The notes under the pieces: generated by a model
The model's database searches: none
Told to the model about the DNA's origin: nothing
What the model saw: only the letters and a program-made list of their open reading frames with translations
DNA from: Pseudoalteromonas luteoviolacea
GTDB lineage: Bacteria; Pseudomonadota; Gammaproteobacteria; Enterobacterales; Alteromonadaceae
Direction: 5' to 3'
Assembly (NCBI RefSeq): GCF_021654285.1
Contig: NZ_JAKFZS010000011.1
Span: 142,340-206,339, forward strand
DNA: 64,000 bases
Shown here: one piece after another, positions 36,664 to 44,511 of the stretch
How the letters are laid out: every line of letters starts with the position of its first letter
Position numbering within the stretch: the stretch's first letter is position 1
Program-made: the position numbers and the translations under genes

Positions 36664-36966
36664 ATGGCTTTGAGTATTTTGTCATTGACGGCCTTAGCTT
36701 TAGCTGGACAAGATGTAGTGTCGACAGACCTCACTTTTGTTAGCCAGTTGGACAGTAATGAGCTGCAATTCGAATTTAGTGTGCCAAGGCTCAATTCTTG
36801 TGGCACCAACTTATACCTTGTGAAAAGCCCAACAGCAGAAGTAGCCCATAGGAAACAGCAAATTACGTTATTGGCATTTCGGTCTGAGGCAACATTTGAC
36901 TTTCACGATTCACAAGTCTGTGAAAATGGTTATGCCGTCGTTAAATGGGTAAGAGCTCGAAAATAA
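36664..36966 (+). CDS. Secreted small protein, related to the C-terminal domain of its neighbour; apparent 5' frameshift
   Basis: Codes for a 100-residue protein, mostly one domain of about 78 residues with two cysteines. It aligns with the last 80 residues of the next gene (shared QLD, FxFS, CG, Y-VKS, RK, AF, and a second Cys). The ATG at 36664 has no ribosome-binding site. Twenty bases upstream, ATG at 36644 follows GAGAAAGA and opens a frame that stops after nine codons. Adding one A to the A6 run (36647-36652) would join the two into MKKISFRMALSILSLTALALAG, a textbook signal peptide. So this is either a sequencing error, a phase-variable run, or a recently broken gene. Confidence 0.6.
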   Translation: MALSILSLTALALAGQDVVSTDLTFVSQLDSNELQFEFSVPRLNSCGTNLYLVKSPTAEVAHRKQQITLLAFRSEATFDFHDSQVCENGYAVVKWVRARK

Positions 36967-37000
36967 AGCCGATGCTGATAATCAAATAAAGGAAATTAAA

Positions 37001-37795
37001 ATGAAATCAATAAATACTTCTGTAGCCTTAATCTCTGCCGTTTTTTCTTGTGCTGCTCTAGCATCGCCAGTTAAATATAACGATAATTTTTATGAATTCG
37101 TTGAGGTTACCGAACCATACCTAGGTAATAACAATACTTGGCAAACAGCAGAGCAAGAAGCTAACCAACGTGTTTTGAAAGGTGTAAATGGACGCTTAGC
37201 CATTGTTGACTCCCAAGCAGAGAATGACTTTTTATATAGCTTAGTAACTGGAAAATATACTGGTTTTAAAGGTGCCTGGCTCGGAGGTTACTCCCCAGAA
37301 GGCTGGTTAACCGGAGGTACATCTCCATTACCATTTAACTATTTAGGGTTTGGTGGAAGTGAACCTAACAACTCAGGCTATGTATACATGAATATCGGCC
37401 AGAGTAGCTGGGGCATTGCGGGTGGGCAATGGGCTGATGACTCAGGTGTACAAGGTGTTCCCGTTGATAATGTTGACCCAGTCATTGGTTACTTTGTCGA
37501 ATATGAAGGAGAATTCCTTCCGACACCAACTGTCCGGGCAGGCTTAGTTAGCTATGTTTACCAGTTAGATACTTTGCCCACTGAATTTGATTTTAGTATT
37601 GCTGAGTCAAATGAATGTGGAAGCAGCATTTACCGTGTAAAAAGCAGTGATGTGAATATCACCAATCGTAAATTTGCAATTGTTATGCAAGCTTTTGAAC
37701 ACGGTGACATACTCGAATTTACTGATACTGATGAGTGTGACCATAACAGAGCTATCGTTTCCAATGTCAAAGTTGTAAAATTTACTGCTCAATAG
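37001..37795 (+). CDS. Secreted C-type-lectin-like protein
   Basis: 264 residues with a signal peptide (cleavage near ALA-S at 22-23). Residues about 25-168 show a C-type-lectin-like fold pattern: NTWQTAEQEA near 40, GRLAIVDSQAENDFL near 58-72, WLGGY, SEPNNSG near 123 and QWADDS near 143, closing with GYFVEYEGE. The disulfide cysteines of classical lectins are absent; the EPN and WxD positions that bind calcium and sugar are present. Residues about 180-262 form a second domain shared with the protein encoded just upstream. A ligand (sugar or surface) is inference. AAGGAAA precedes the ATG. Confidence 0.75.
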   Translation: MKSINTSVALISAVFSCAALASPVKYNDNFYEFVEVTEPYLGNNNTWQTAEQEANQRVLKGVNGRLAIVDSQAENDFLYSLVTGKYTGFKGAWLGGYSPEGWLTGGTSPLPFNYLGFGGSEPNNSGYVYMNIGQSSWGIAGGQWADDSGVQGVPVDNVDPVIGYFVEYEGEFLPTPTVRAGLVSYVYQLDTLPTEFDFSIAESNECGSSIYRVKSSDVNITNRKFAIVMQAFEHGDILEFTDTDECDHNRAIVSNVKVVKFTAQ

Positions 37796-37890
37796 AGACC
37801 TTTATACTGGGGGTAAGCAACAAGTTAAGCCCTTATTTATTAAATTTATTGTGGAGTTCAATTCTAAAAAGTAGGTCTCTTTTCGTTCTT
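37794..37890 (+). terminator. Possible long-loop terminator after the lectin-like gene
   Basis: AGAGACCT (37794-37801) and AGGTCTCT (37873-37880) form an 8-bp stem over a 71-nt loop, followed by TTTCGTTCTT. The stem overlaps the stop codon. Weak prediction. Confidence 0.3.
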
Positions 37891-38125
37891 TCGTCACCCT
37901 CAGTTATTACCATACTTTAGCAACTGCTGAGCTTTGAAGTTAAATAACGTTTGCCATTTAAGATAAGTCGCCTTTAACGCTTAGTTCACGTTAATTAAGT
38001 ATCTAGATAAGTAGTTATGAACAATAATAAATACCAAGCGACCTTGTCACAGCTTGGGCAGTGTAGAAAATGAATATCTCTAGACTCGCATTGAATTTAA
38101 TTATGTATTGAAAAATAGATTAAAC
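37796..38125. other. Intergenic region downstream of the tRNA array
   Basis: About 330 bp between the lectin-like gene and the degenerate end of the tRNA array. Apart from the possible terminator at its left end I see nothing; no clear Rho-independent terminator for the array is visible on the minus strand. Confidence 0.4.
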
Positions 38126-38201
38126 TGGTGCCGACTACCCGAGTCGAACGCAGGATCTACTGATTACACGTCAGTTGCTCTAACAACTGAGCCAAGTCAG
38201 C
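38126..38201 (-). pseudogene. Degenerate tRNA-Thr (TGT anticodon retained)
   Basis: Aligns over all 76 nt with the intact tRNA-Thr copies but has several changes: the universally conserved U33 is G (loop CGTGTAA), the T stem is broken (CTGCG facing CGGGT), and the acceptor stem has a G-U. The encoded CCA is present. It is the last unit of the array in transcription order, so decay at the distal end is plausible. Confidence 0.8.
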
Positions 38202-38213
38202 AAACTGTAAGAA

Positions 38214-38297
38214 TGGTGCCCAGAGGCGGAATCGAACCACCGACACGAGGATTTTCAATACAATTCCAAAAAGCTCTACCGAATGAGCTATCTGGGC
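38214..38297 (-). pseudogene. Chimeric pseudo-tRNA-Phe, 84 nt
   Basis: The 5' half (acceptor strand, D arm with ATTCGG) equals that of the four half-tRNA elements in this array; the 3' half from ATTGAAAATCCTCG to CCA equals intact tRNA-Phe. Between them TTTTTGGAATTGT replaces the 5' strand of the anticodon stem, making the gene 8 nt too long and preventing a normal anticodon arm. Confidence 0.85.
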
Positions 38298-38367
38298 AAA
38301 TAATTTTTATGAACAAAAATATCAGGAAAGTATTTAGATACTAGAAATTTTGGCTTTTAGAAAAAAG

Positions 38368-38443
<76 letters not shown>

Positions 38444-38455
38444 ACACTATAAGAA

Positions 38456-38531
38456 TGGTGCCCAGAGGCGGAATCGAACCACCGACACGAGGATTTTCAA
38501 TCCTCTGCTCTACCGACTGAGCTATCTGGGC
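38456..38531 (-). tRNA. tRNA-Phe (GAA)
   Basis: 76 nt including CCA. Acceptor GCCCAGA / TCTGGGC, anticodon stem GAGGA/TCCTC with loop TTGAAAA (anticodon GAA), T loop TTCGATT. All five intact tRNA-Phe genes in the array are identical. Lies 12 nt upstream of a tRNA-Thr. Confidence 0.97.
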
Positions 38532-38547
38532 AAATAAGGTTTCATGT

Positions 38548-38613
38548 GTATTAAAACTCACTAAGGATTTTCAATACAATTCCAAACAGCTCTACCAAAT
38601 GAGCTATCTAGGA
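38548..38613 (-). repeat. Half-tRNA-Phe plus hairpin element, copy d
   Basis: A 66-nt element. In transcription order: a 5' tRNA-Phe half (38565-38613; acceptor strand mutated to TCCTAG, D arm with ATTTGG), then a 30-nt hairpin (38548-38577; two 12-nt arms, 11 of 12 positions pairing) that overlaps the half's ATTGAAAATCC end. It precedes the tRNA-Phe at 38456-38531 by 16 nt. Confidence 0.8.
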
Positions 38614-38665
38614 AAATAAGCTTTTTAATGCATTGGATACAGAAAATTGCTGCTTTAAAATTAAA

Positions 38666-38741
<76 letters not shown>

Positions 38742-38752
38742 ACACTTAATAA

Positions 38753-38828
38753 TGGTGCCCAGAGGCGGAATCGAACCACCGACACGAGGATTTTCAATCC
38801 TCTGCTCTACCGACTGAGCTATCTGGGC
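38753..38828 (-). tRNA. tRNA-Phe (GAA)
   Basis: Identical to the copy at 38456-38531; 11 nt upstream of a tRNA-Thr and 15 nt downstream of a half-tRNA element. Confidence 0.97.
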
Positions 38829-38843
38829 AAATACTCTTTACGT

Positions 38844-38909
38844 GTATTAAAAATCTCAAAGGATTTTCAATACAATTCCAAACAGCTCTACCGAATGAGC
38901 TATCTGGGC
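38844..38909 (-). repeat. Half-tRNA-Phe plus hairpin element, copy c
   Basis: 66 nt: tRNA-Phe 5' half (38861-38909) with the intact acceptor strand GCCCAGATAG and D arm, joined to a hairpin (38844-38873) in which all 12 positions pair (one G-U). It precedes the tRNA-Phe at 38753-38828. This is the best preserved hairpin of the four. Confidence 0.82.
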
Positions 38910-38968
38910 AAATCTTTTACTTTAAAAAATCAGAAATCTGATTTATATCATGCTACATGTTTTATAAA

Positions 38969-39044
<76 letters not shown>

Positions 39045-39055
39045 ACACTTAATAA

Positions 39056-39131
39056 TGGTGCCCAGAGGCGGAATCGAACCACCGACACGAGGATTTTCAA
39101 TCCTCTGCTCTACCGACTGAGCTATCTGGGC
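39056..39131 (-). tRNA. tRNA-Phe (GAA)
   Basis: Identical to the other intact tRNA-Phe copies; 11 nt before a tRNA-Thr in transcription order. Confidence 0.97.
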
Positions 39132-39146
39132 AAATAATTTTTACGT

Positions 39147-39212
39147 GTATTAAAACTCTCTAGGGATTTTCAATACAATTCCACACAGCTCTACCGAATG
39201 AGCTACCTGGGT
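39147..39212 (-). repeat. Half-tRNA-Phe plus hairpin element, copy b
   Basis: 66 nt: tRNA-Phe 5' half (39164-39212; acceptor strand ACCCAGGTAG, two changes) and hairpin (39147-39176, 11 of 12 positions pair, loop CCTAGA). It precedes the tRNA-Phe at 39056-39131. Here no tRNA-Thr lies upstream; a hairpin with T run does. Confidence 0.8.
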
Positions 39213-39250
39213 AAATACTAAATATATTTAAAATACATTCAATGCATTTC

Positions 39251-39283
39251 AAAAATCTAAAGCGCTTTTGTAAGGCGTTTTAG
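39251..39283 (-). terminator. Possible internal terminator in the tRNA array
   Basis: On the minus strand CTAAAACGC pairs with GCGCTTTAG (9 bp, one G-U, 9-nt loop; 39257-39283), followed by ATTTTTG. It occupies the place where the other units have a tRNA-Thr, downstream of the tRNA-Phe at 39314-39389. Confidence 0.4.
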
Positions 39284-39313
39284 TAAAATTCTTTATTTTA
39301 CATCTTTAAGAGA

Positions 39314-39389
39314 TGGTGCCCAGAGGCGGAATCGAACCACCGACACGAGGATTTTCAATCCTCTGCTCTACCGACTGAGCTATCTGGGC
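39314..39389 (-). tRNA. tRNA-Phe (GAA), unit without tRNA-Thr
   Basis: Identical to the other tRNA-Phe copies. Unlike them it is not followed by a tRNA-Thr but by about 100 nt with a terminator-like hairpin. Confidence 0.97.
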
Positions 39390-39403
39390 AAATAATTTTA
39401 CGC

Positions 39404-39469
39404 GTATTAAAACTCTCTAAGGATTTTCAATACAATTCCACACAACTCTATCGAATGAGCTATCTGGTC
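39404..39469 (-). repeat. Half-tRNA-Phe plus hairpin element, copy a
   Basis: 66 nt: tRNA-Phe 5' half (39421-39469; acceptor strand GACCAGATAG) and hairpin (39404-39433, loop CTTAGA). First of the four in transcription order, between the tRNA-Thr at 39517-39592 and the tRNA-Phe at 39314-39389. Confidence 0.8.
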
Positions 39470-39516
39470 AACTAATTAGCTTGGATTTATTTCCAATGCA
39501 GAACCAAATTTATAAA

Positions 39517-39592
<76 letters not shown>

Positions 39593-39603
39593 GCACCTAA
39601 AAA

Positions 39604-39679
39604 TGGTGCCCAGAGGCGGAATCGAACCACCGACACGAGGATTTTCAATCCTCTGCTCTACCGACTGAGCTATCTGGGC
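39604..39679 (-). tRNA. tRNA-Phe (GAA), first gene of the array
   Basis: Identical to the other copies. Its mature 5' end lies only 9 nt from the -10 box of the promoter, so the leader is nearly absent. It is the only tRNA-Phe not preceded by a half-tRNA element. Confidence 0.97.
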
Positions 39680-39688
39680 GTGCGGCGT

Positions 39689-39717
39689 ATTAAACGGGTT
39701 TTGCCCTTTTAAGTCAA
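39689..39717 (-). promoter_or_regulatory. Promoter of the tRNA array
   Basis: TTGACT (39712-39717) and TTTAAT (39689-39694) with a 17-bp spacer, each one base from the sigma-70 consensus. The stretch after the -10 is ACGCCGCAC, a GC-rich discriminator typical of stable RNA promoters under stringent control. Confidence 0.8.
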
Positions 39718-39932
39718 CTATTTTTTTGCAATATAATTTGTTTGCGCACAATTCATGCAAATTTGACAAAAATAACTGACTAAAGACTGATTTTTATACT
39801 TTATTCCTTCTTTAGGATCTCCTTGTAGCAATAATAAAGAAGTAAAAACGTAGAGAAATCATCCATTATAGGTGTTAGGATGTTAAGTTATTATAAAGCT
39901 TGATTTGAAAGTTACTTGCTCGGACTATTTCA

Positions 39933-42900
39933 ATGGAAAAATCTTCACAAGCACAGATCAAAGGTTTCGTGCCCCTGTTTGTTTTTATCACACTCATCAT
40001 TACTAGTATTGCATCGTTAGGCGCCTACCTTTGGCCAAAGCAAGAAAGTACCCTAGTACATAGCCAACCAGATCTTACTCTGCAAGCTCAGGACTTGGCA
40101 GCGCCGCTGAGTAATACCATGATGAAGCTAGGTTACAACTACGCCAAACAAATGCTGACATCCGTCAAAGCAGGTAACCCAAATATAGATGCCTATTTAT
40201 ATGCTGATAGTGGCATGGGTAAGCCGAGTTTAGTATTTCAATCAAATGATGAACCTATAGCAGCTATTAAACAACGCACTAAATTGACCATAGATGGCAA
40301 AGTGATTGTTCACCAGCCACTGACGCTAGATGATATTCCAGTTGGTGAATTGGTGTTAGTTTATAGCGAGCCCAAAGTCACCGTTGCCAGCAGTAACCCA
40401 TTAAGTTATGCATTGGCCCTTGTTGCTTTGTTACTCACAGTAGGGTTTGCACTCTTTTTGAAAAAGCAAATCGTCGGTAAGTTGGCTAAGGAGCTCAACT
40501 TACTCAATTCAGAGCTGGAACACTTAATAAAGAAGAAAGATTACGATGTTCATGTCACTGAGCAACTGAGCTTTGGCTTGTCTTCTACAGCAATCGGCAT
40601 TAATAGTCTAATCAATCAAATTCGCGATATCATAAGAGGCAATAAAGCTTCTCAACATGAATTGAGGCAGCTACAAACAAGCCTAGAGACAGAAGTTCAA
40701 GCTCGAACGCTCGCACTGGAAAAGGCCACTTTAAACGCTGAACGCGCATCAGAAGCGAAGACCACCTTTTTAGCAACCATGTCTCATGAGATCAGGACTC
40801 CTATGAATGGGGTCATTGGCACCATAGATTTACTGCGTCAAACCGAGTTAGATGGTGCTCAGCACCGATTGACCACCATTATTCGTGATTCTGCCTTTTC
40901 ATTACTAGGTATATTGGATGACATTTTAGATTTCTCAAAAATTGAAGCTGGTAAGCTACAAATTGACAGTAGTGCATTCTCTGTATCGGAAACCATTGAA
41001 GAAGTGGCCCGTGTCCTTTCCTCTGTCGCGAAAAAGCGTAAATTGGACCTGCAGCTTGCTATTGCCCCAGATATTCCGAGCAATTTAGTCGGTGATGCTG
41101 TGCGTGTTCGCCAAGTACTTTATAACCTATGTAGTAATGCAATCAAATTCACCACAACTGATGACAGCAAACAAGGCTTTGTAAAGATCTCTGTTGAAGT
41201 CGCACAAAATACATCTGAGCATTACACGCTGCGCTTTAAAGTGACAGATAACGGTAAAGGAATGACTCAAGCCCAGCTTAGGGAAATATTTAACCCCTTC
41301 ATTCAAGCTGAAGGCTCCATCACTCGAGAATATGGTGGCACAGGACTAGGACTGTCTATTTGTAAAAGCCTTGTCGAACTCATGTTAGGCTCTATCAATG
41401 TAAATTCAGACATCGGCATGGGCAGTGAATTCATTGTTGAACTGCCATTTAGTATCAGCGGTAAAGTTGAGTATGCAAACAAGGGCGTACTCGCTGGCCG
41501 TAAGGTCGTTACTTATACACATAACCCTAATCGCCGAGCTATCTTAGCGCGCTATTTATCTTTCATGGGGGCAAACTCCGCCATCATTGTTGAACCAAGC
41601 GAGATAGACGAACACCAGTACGAGCAAGATGTTGTGTGGGTTCTAGATGGCTTAGATGGCATGGATAAAGTCAATCAGCAATTAAGAGAGCTGCTTTATT
41701 CTATCGAGCATAATAATCAGCAAGTGATTGTATTAAGCACGATGGACGAATCCGCGTTGAATCACGGCCATATTTTCTACCTTAACGCAGCGCCACTGTG
41801 TAAAACAAGTTTCATGACTGCGGTATTAGTTGCGGTCGGCTTGCATCAGCCAAAACAGCTTAAACCATCTCGCACGATGAATAGCTACCTAAATGTTGAA
41901 GATGCTAAAGCTCAAAATAAACTAGTATTATTAGTAGAAGACAACGTCCTAAATCAACAAGTACTCACGGATCAACTTCATCTACTCGGTTACGGAGTGG
42001 AAGTTGCTGAAAACGGCGAAGAGGGCTTGAAGATGTGGCAACAGGGGCATTATGCCGTTGTCCTAACCGATCTGCATATGCCAAAAATGTCAGGCTACGA
42101 CATGGTTACTAAGATCCGTGATATTGCCGAGCATGCGCCAGACATCAACGCTCAACCTTATATTATTGCCATCACTGCCAATGCACTTAAGGGCGAACGT
42201 GACCGTTGCCTTGCCACTGGTATGAACGACTATATTACAAAGCCTGTCGAACTCAATGTGCTTGAAGCCACCTTAGACAAATGGCAAAACGTCTCTGGAC
42301 ACAAAACAACGCAAGCACCTAGCATCTCTGCTACATCAGCGGACAGCGATAGCGCTCCCTCTCAAACACAGCCTATTTTAGATGAGCCGGTTACTCAGGC
42401 ACAGCCTGATAACCAACCCACTCAAGTAGAGCAAGTGAGTAATGACAGAGAAATGCCTTCAACATCGGCTATGCAACTTGATATGCCGAGTTTTAATTAT
42501 GCCGAGCCAAATACACCAGAGGTAATAGAAGAACAAGCGCCGATTGTAGAGGTAGAAGAAACGAGTACACCATCAGTTGCACAAGAGCAAACTAACGATG
42601 ATATGCCGATTAATATGGATCAGCTCAACAAATACGTAAATGATGATAGCGCTAAGCGGCTGCGCTTCTTTAGAATGTACCTCGAGCAAAGTAGCGAATT
42701 AGCCCGTGACATAAATGGTGCGGTTATTTCGTCAAGTCAAAATGAAATCATTGAGGCGTGTCACCAGCTTAAATCCATATCTCGAACAATTGGCGCTGAG
42801 CAAGTTGCGCTTATCGCTGAAAAGTTTGAGTCAAAGTGTAAAACAGACGAAATGACGACAGATCAATTGATTCAACTTCGAGATGAGCTTGAAGAATCCT

Positions 42901-42950
42901 ATATGAAAGCAACAGAGTTTATTCAAAAGTACTTACAATCTGCCAATTAA
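39933..42950 (+). CDS. Hybrid sensor histidine kinase with receiver and Hpt domains
   Basis: Tripartite phosphorelay kinase, 1005 residues, with the BarA/ArcB-type arrangement. Membrane segments at about 14-33 and 154-174 bracket a periplasmic domain of about 120 residues. The H-box FLATMSHEIRTPMNG has H285; ATPase motifs DNGKGM and EYGGTGLGLSICKSL follow. A pseudo-receiver-like stretch (about 515-640) precedes the true receiver (LLVEDN, D713 in LTDLHMPKM). A Gln/Pro/Glu-rich linker of about 120 residues leads to the Hpt domain with H944 (CHQLKSISRTIGA). The gene stands alone. Partner regulator and signal are not in the window, although csrA, a frequent downstream target of BarA-type relays, is. 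Confidence 0.92.
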   Translation: MEKSSQAQIKGFVPLFVFITLIITSIASLGAYLWPKQESTLVHSQPDLTLQAQDLAAPLSNTMMKLGYNYAKQMLTSVKAGNPNIDAYLYADSGMGKPSLVFQSNDEPIAAIKQRTKLTIDGKVIVHQPLTLDDIPVGELVLVYSEPKVTVASSNPLSYALALVALLLTVGFALFLKKQIVGKLAKELNLLNSELEHLIKKKDYDVHVTEQLSFGLSSTAIGINSLINQIRDIIRGNKASQHELRQLQTSLETEVQARTLALEKATLNAERASEAKTTFLATMSHEIRTPMNGVIGTIDLLRQTELDGAQHRLTTIIRDSAFSLLGILDDILDFSKIEAGKLQIDSSAFSVSETIEEVARVLSSVAKKRKLDLQLAIAPDIPSNLVGDAVRVRQVLYNLCSNAIKFTTTDDSKQGFVKISVEVAQNTSEHYTLRFKVTDNGKGMTQAQLREIFNPFIQAEGSITREYGGTGLGLSICKSLVELMLGSINVNSDIGMGSEFIVELPFSISGKVEYANKGVLAGRKVVTYTHNPNRRAILARYLSFMGANSAIIVEPSEIDEHQYEQDVVWVLDGLDGMDKVNQQLRELLYSIEHNNQQVIVLSTMDESALNHGHIFYLNAAPLCKTSFMTAVLVAVGLHQPKQLKPSRTMNSYLNVEDAKAQNKLVLLVEDNVLNQQVLTDQLHLLGYGVEVAENGEEGLKMWQQGHYAVVLTDLHMPKMSGYDMVTKIRDIAEHAPDINAQPYIIAITANALKGERDRCLATGMNDYITKPVELNVLEATLDKWQNVSGHKTTQAPSISATSADSDSAPSQTQPILDEPVTQAQPDNQPTQVEQVSNDREMPSTSAMQLDMPSFNYAEPNTPEVIEEQAPIVEVEETSTPSVAQEQTNDDMPINMDQLNKYVNDDSAKRLRFFRMYLEQSSELARDINGAVISSSQNEIIEACHQLKSISRTIGAEQVALIAEKFESKCKTDEMTTDQLIQLRDELEESYMKATEFIQKYLQSAN

Positions 42951-42966
42951 CGTTTAGTCGCCTATC

Positions 42967-42992
42967 GGTAAAGCCACATTAGTGGCTTTACC
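42967..42992. terminator. Stem-loop between convergent genes
   Basis: GGTAAAGCCAC (42967-42977) and GTGGCTTTACC (42982-42992) form a perfect 11-bp stem with an ATTA loop, 16 nt after the hybrid kinase stop and 14 nt before the end of the small convergent gene. Symmetric; no long T run on either side. Confidence 0.6.
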
Positions 42993-43006
42993 AAACAATC
43001 CCAACT

Positions 43007-43186
43007 TTAACCTTGAACCATTGAGTGGATCAGTTTAACCACAACGCCTATCATCGCCAAAGGCAGGATATATTTACTGTATTTTTGCGCCTTATCTAAG
43101 CCAAGCTTTCCCTGATATTTCTCAAGAAGCGGGATCAAAATGAGTAACGCCGCAATCAAGCAAACCAGTATCAAAATAATATTCAT
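43007..43186 (-). CDS. Small membrane protein of 59 residues
   Basis: Starts MNIILILVCLIAALLILIPL and has two hydrophobic segments (about 2-21 and 39-54) with a basic linker (EKYQGKLGLDKAQKYSKY). AGGGAA lies 7 nt before the ATG, and the gene has its own stem-loop beyond the stop. These features argue for a real gene, although it is short. I do not recognise a family. It lies downstream of the terminators of oadB, so it is probably transcribed on its own. Confidence 0.65.
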   Translation of the reverse strand: MNIILILVCLIAALLILIPLLEKYQGKLGLDKAQKYSKYILPLAMIGVVVKLIHSMVQG

Positions 43187-43288
43187 GGTATTCCCTAATT
43201 TTTACAACCAGACTATTTTATAACATGGACAAACTCACTTGGCCCGTTATTTATACTAGATCAATGCAAACAGTGTTCATAACAATAA

Positions 43289-43312
43289 AGGCGCTTCCAG
43301 AAGAAAGCGCCT
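43289..43312 (-). terminator. Second terminator after oadB
   Basis: AGGCGCTTCC (43289-43298) pairs with GAAAGCGCCT (43303-43312) in 10 positions with one G-U; on the minus strand TTTATTG follows. It backs up the hairpin at 43333-43350. Confidence 0.65.
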
Positions 43313-43323
43313 CAAATATAAAT

Positions 43324-43350
43324 AAGAAAAATGTGGGGCAAATGCCCCAC
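43324..43350 (-). terminator. Terminator after oadB
   Basis: GTGGGGC (43333-43339) pairs with GCCCCAC (43344-43350) around a 4-nt loop; on the minus strand ATTTTTCTTATT follows. It lies 20 nt after the oadB stop. Confidence 0.85.
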
Positions 43351-43369
43351 TAAAGGTTGGAGAGTGTTG

Positions 43370-44500
43370 TTAATTGACTAGTGCAAGCAAAATACCTGCA
43401 GCAACCGCACTACCAAGTACCCCTGCTACATTGGGCCCCATTGCATGCATTAATAAAAAGTTATGCGGATTAGACTCAAGACCGACTTTATTTACCACAC
43501 GTGCAGCCATTGGTACAGCAGACACGCCCGCGGCCCCCACTAATGGATTGATTGGATTAGACGATACACGATTCATAATTTTAGCCATGTAAACGCCTGA
43601 AGCCGTGCCAATGCTAAATGCCAACGCGCCAAGTACCAAAATACCCAAGGTTTCTACCGTTAAAAACTGGTCGGCTGCTAATTTGGAACCTACTGCCAAG
43701 CCCAAGAATATCGTCGTGATATTAATCAGCTCGTTTTGCGCTGTATTGCTAAGCCTATCTACCACACCAGACTCACGCATTAAGTTACCTAAACAGAACA
43801 TACCAACCAAGGGCGCTGCCGCTGGTAAAAACAATAGAGTTAACGACAATACCATCAATGGGAACAGAATCTTTTCTCTCTTAGAAACGACTCTTAACTG
43901 TGGCATTGCAATACTGCGCTCCTCATCTGACGTCAATAAACGCATAATGGGTGGCTGAATAATAGGCACCAGTGCCATATATGAATATGCTGCTACCGCA
44001 ATTGCACCCAATAACTCTGGTGATAACTTAGACGCTAAAAATATCGCTGTAGGCCCATCTGCACCTCCGATAATTGCAATGGCAGATGCATCTTGTAAGG
44101 TAAATTCAAAACCAGGAATAAAGTTCAGTAAAATCGCACCAAATAAAGTCGCGAAAATACCAAACTGTGCCGCAGCCCCAAGTAACAACATACGAGGATT
44201 CGCAATTAGTGCACTGAAGTCAGTTAAGGCACCTACTCCCATAAATATCAATAAGGGGAATATGCCACTGTCGATCCCGATATAATAAACGTAATACAGT
44301 AATCCACCCGGCTCAGATAGCGCAGCCACCGGAATATTCGTTAATATCGCACCAAAACCAATCGGCACCAATAAAAGTGGCTCAAACTTTTTCGCGATAG
44401 CCAAATACAGAAGACCACACCCCACGGCTATCATAGATAGCGCTGGAAACGTTAAGTTAGCAATGCCGGTTGCCTGCCATAAATTTAACAAACCATCCAT
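43370..44500 (-). CDS. oadB: Na+-translocating oxaloacetate decarboxylase, beta subunit
   Basis: Integral membrane subunit that decarboxylates carboxybiotin and pumps Na+ outward. The family regions [31 protein letters not shown] (near 145-154, with the key Asp) and [25 protein letters not shown] near the C terminus are present. At 376 residues it is within the family range. Lies 11 nt after oadA as last gene of oadGAB. The same subunit type serves methylmalonyl-CoA decarboxylases; the linked alpha subunit supports oxaloacetate. Confidence 0.94.
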   Translation of the reverse strand: MDGLLNLWQATGIANLTFPALSMIAVGCGLLYLAIAKKFEPLLLVPIGFGAILTNIPVAALSEPGGLLYYVYYIGIDSGIFPLLIFMGVGALTDFSALIANPRMLLLGAAAQFGIFATLFGAILLNFIPGFEFTLQDASAIAIIGGADGPTAIFLASKLSPELLGAIAVAAYSYMALVPIIQPPIMRLLTSDEERSIAMPQLRVVSKREKILFPLMVLSLTLLFLPAAAPLVGMFCLGNLMRESGVVDRLSNTAQNELINITTIFLGLAVGSKLAADQFLTVETLGILVLGALAFSIGTASGVYMAKIMNRVSSNPINPLVGAAGVSAVPMAARVVNKVGLESNPHNFLLMHAMGPNVAGVLGSAVAAGILLALVN

Positions 44501-44511
44501 CTCAAGCGCTC

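Noticed and set aside
38108..38344. Open frame of 78 residues on the plus strand
   Set aside because: It runs through the pseudo-tRNA-Thr and pseudo-tRNA-Phe in antisense; no ribosome-binding site and no protein-like composition.
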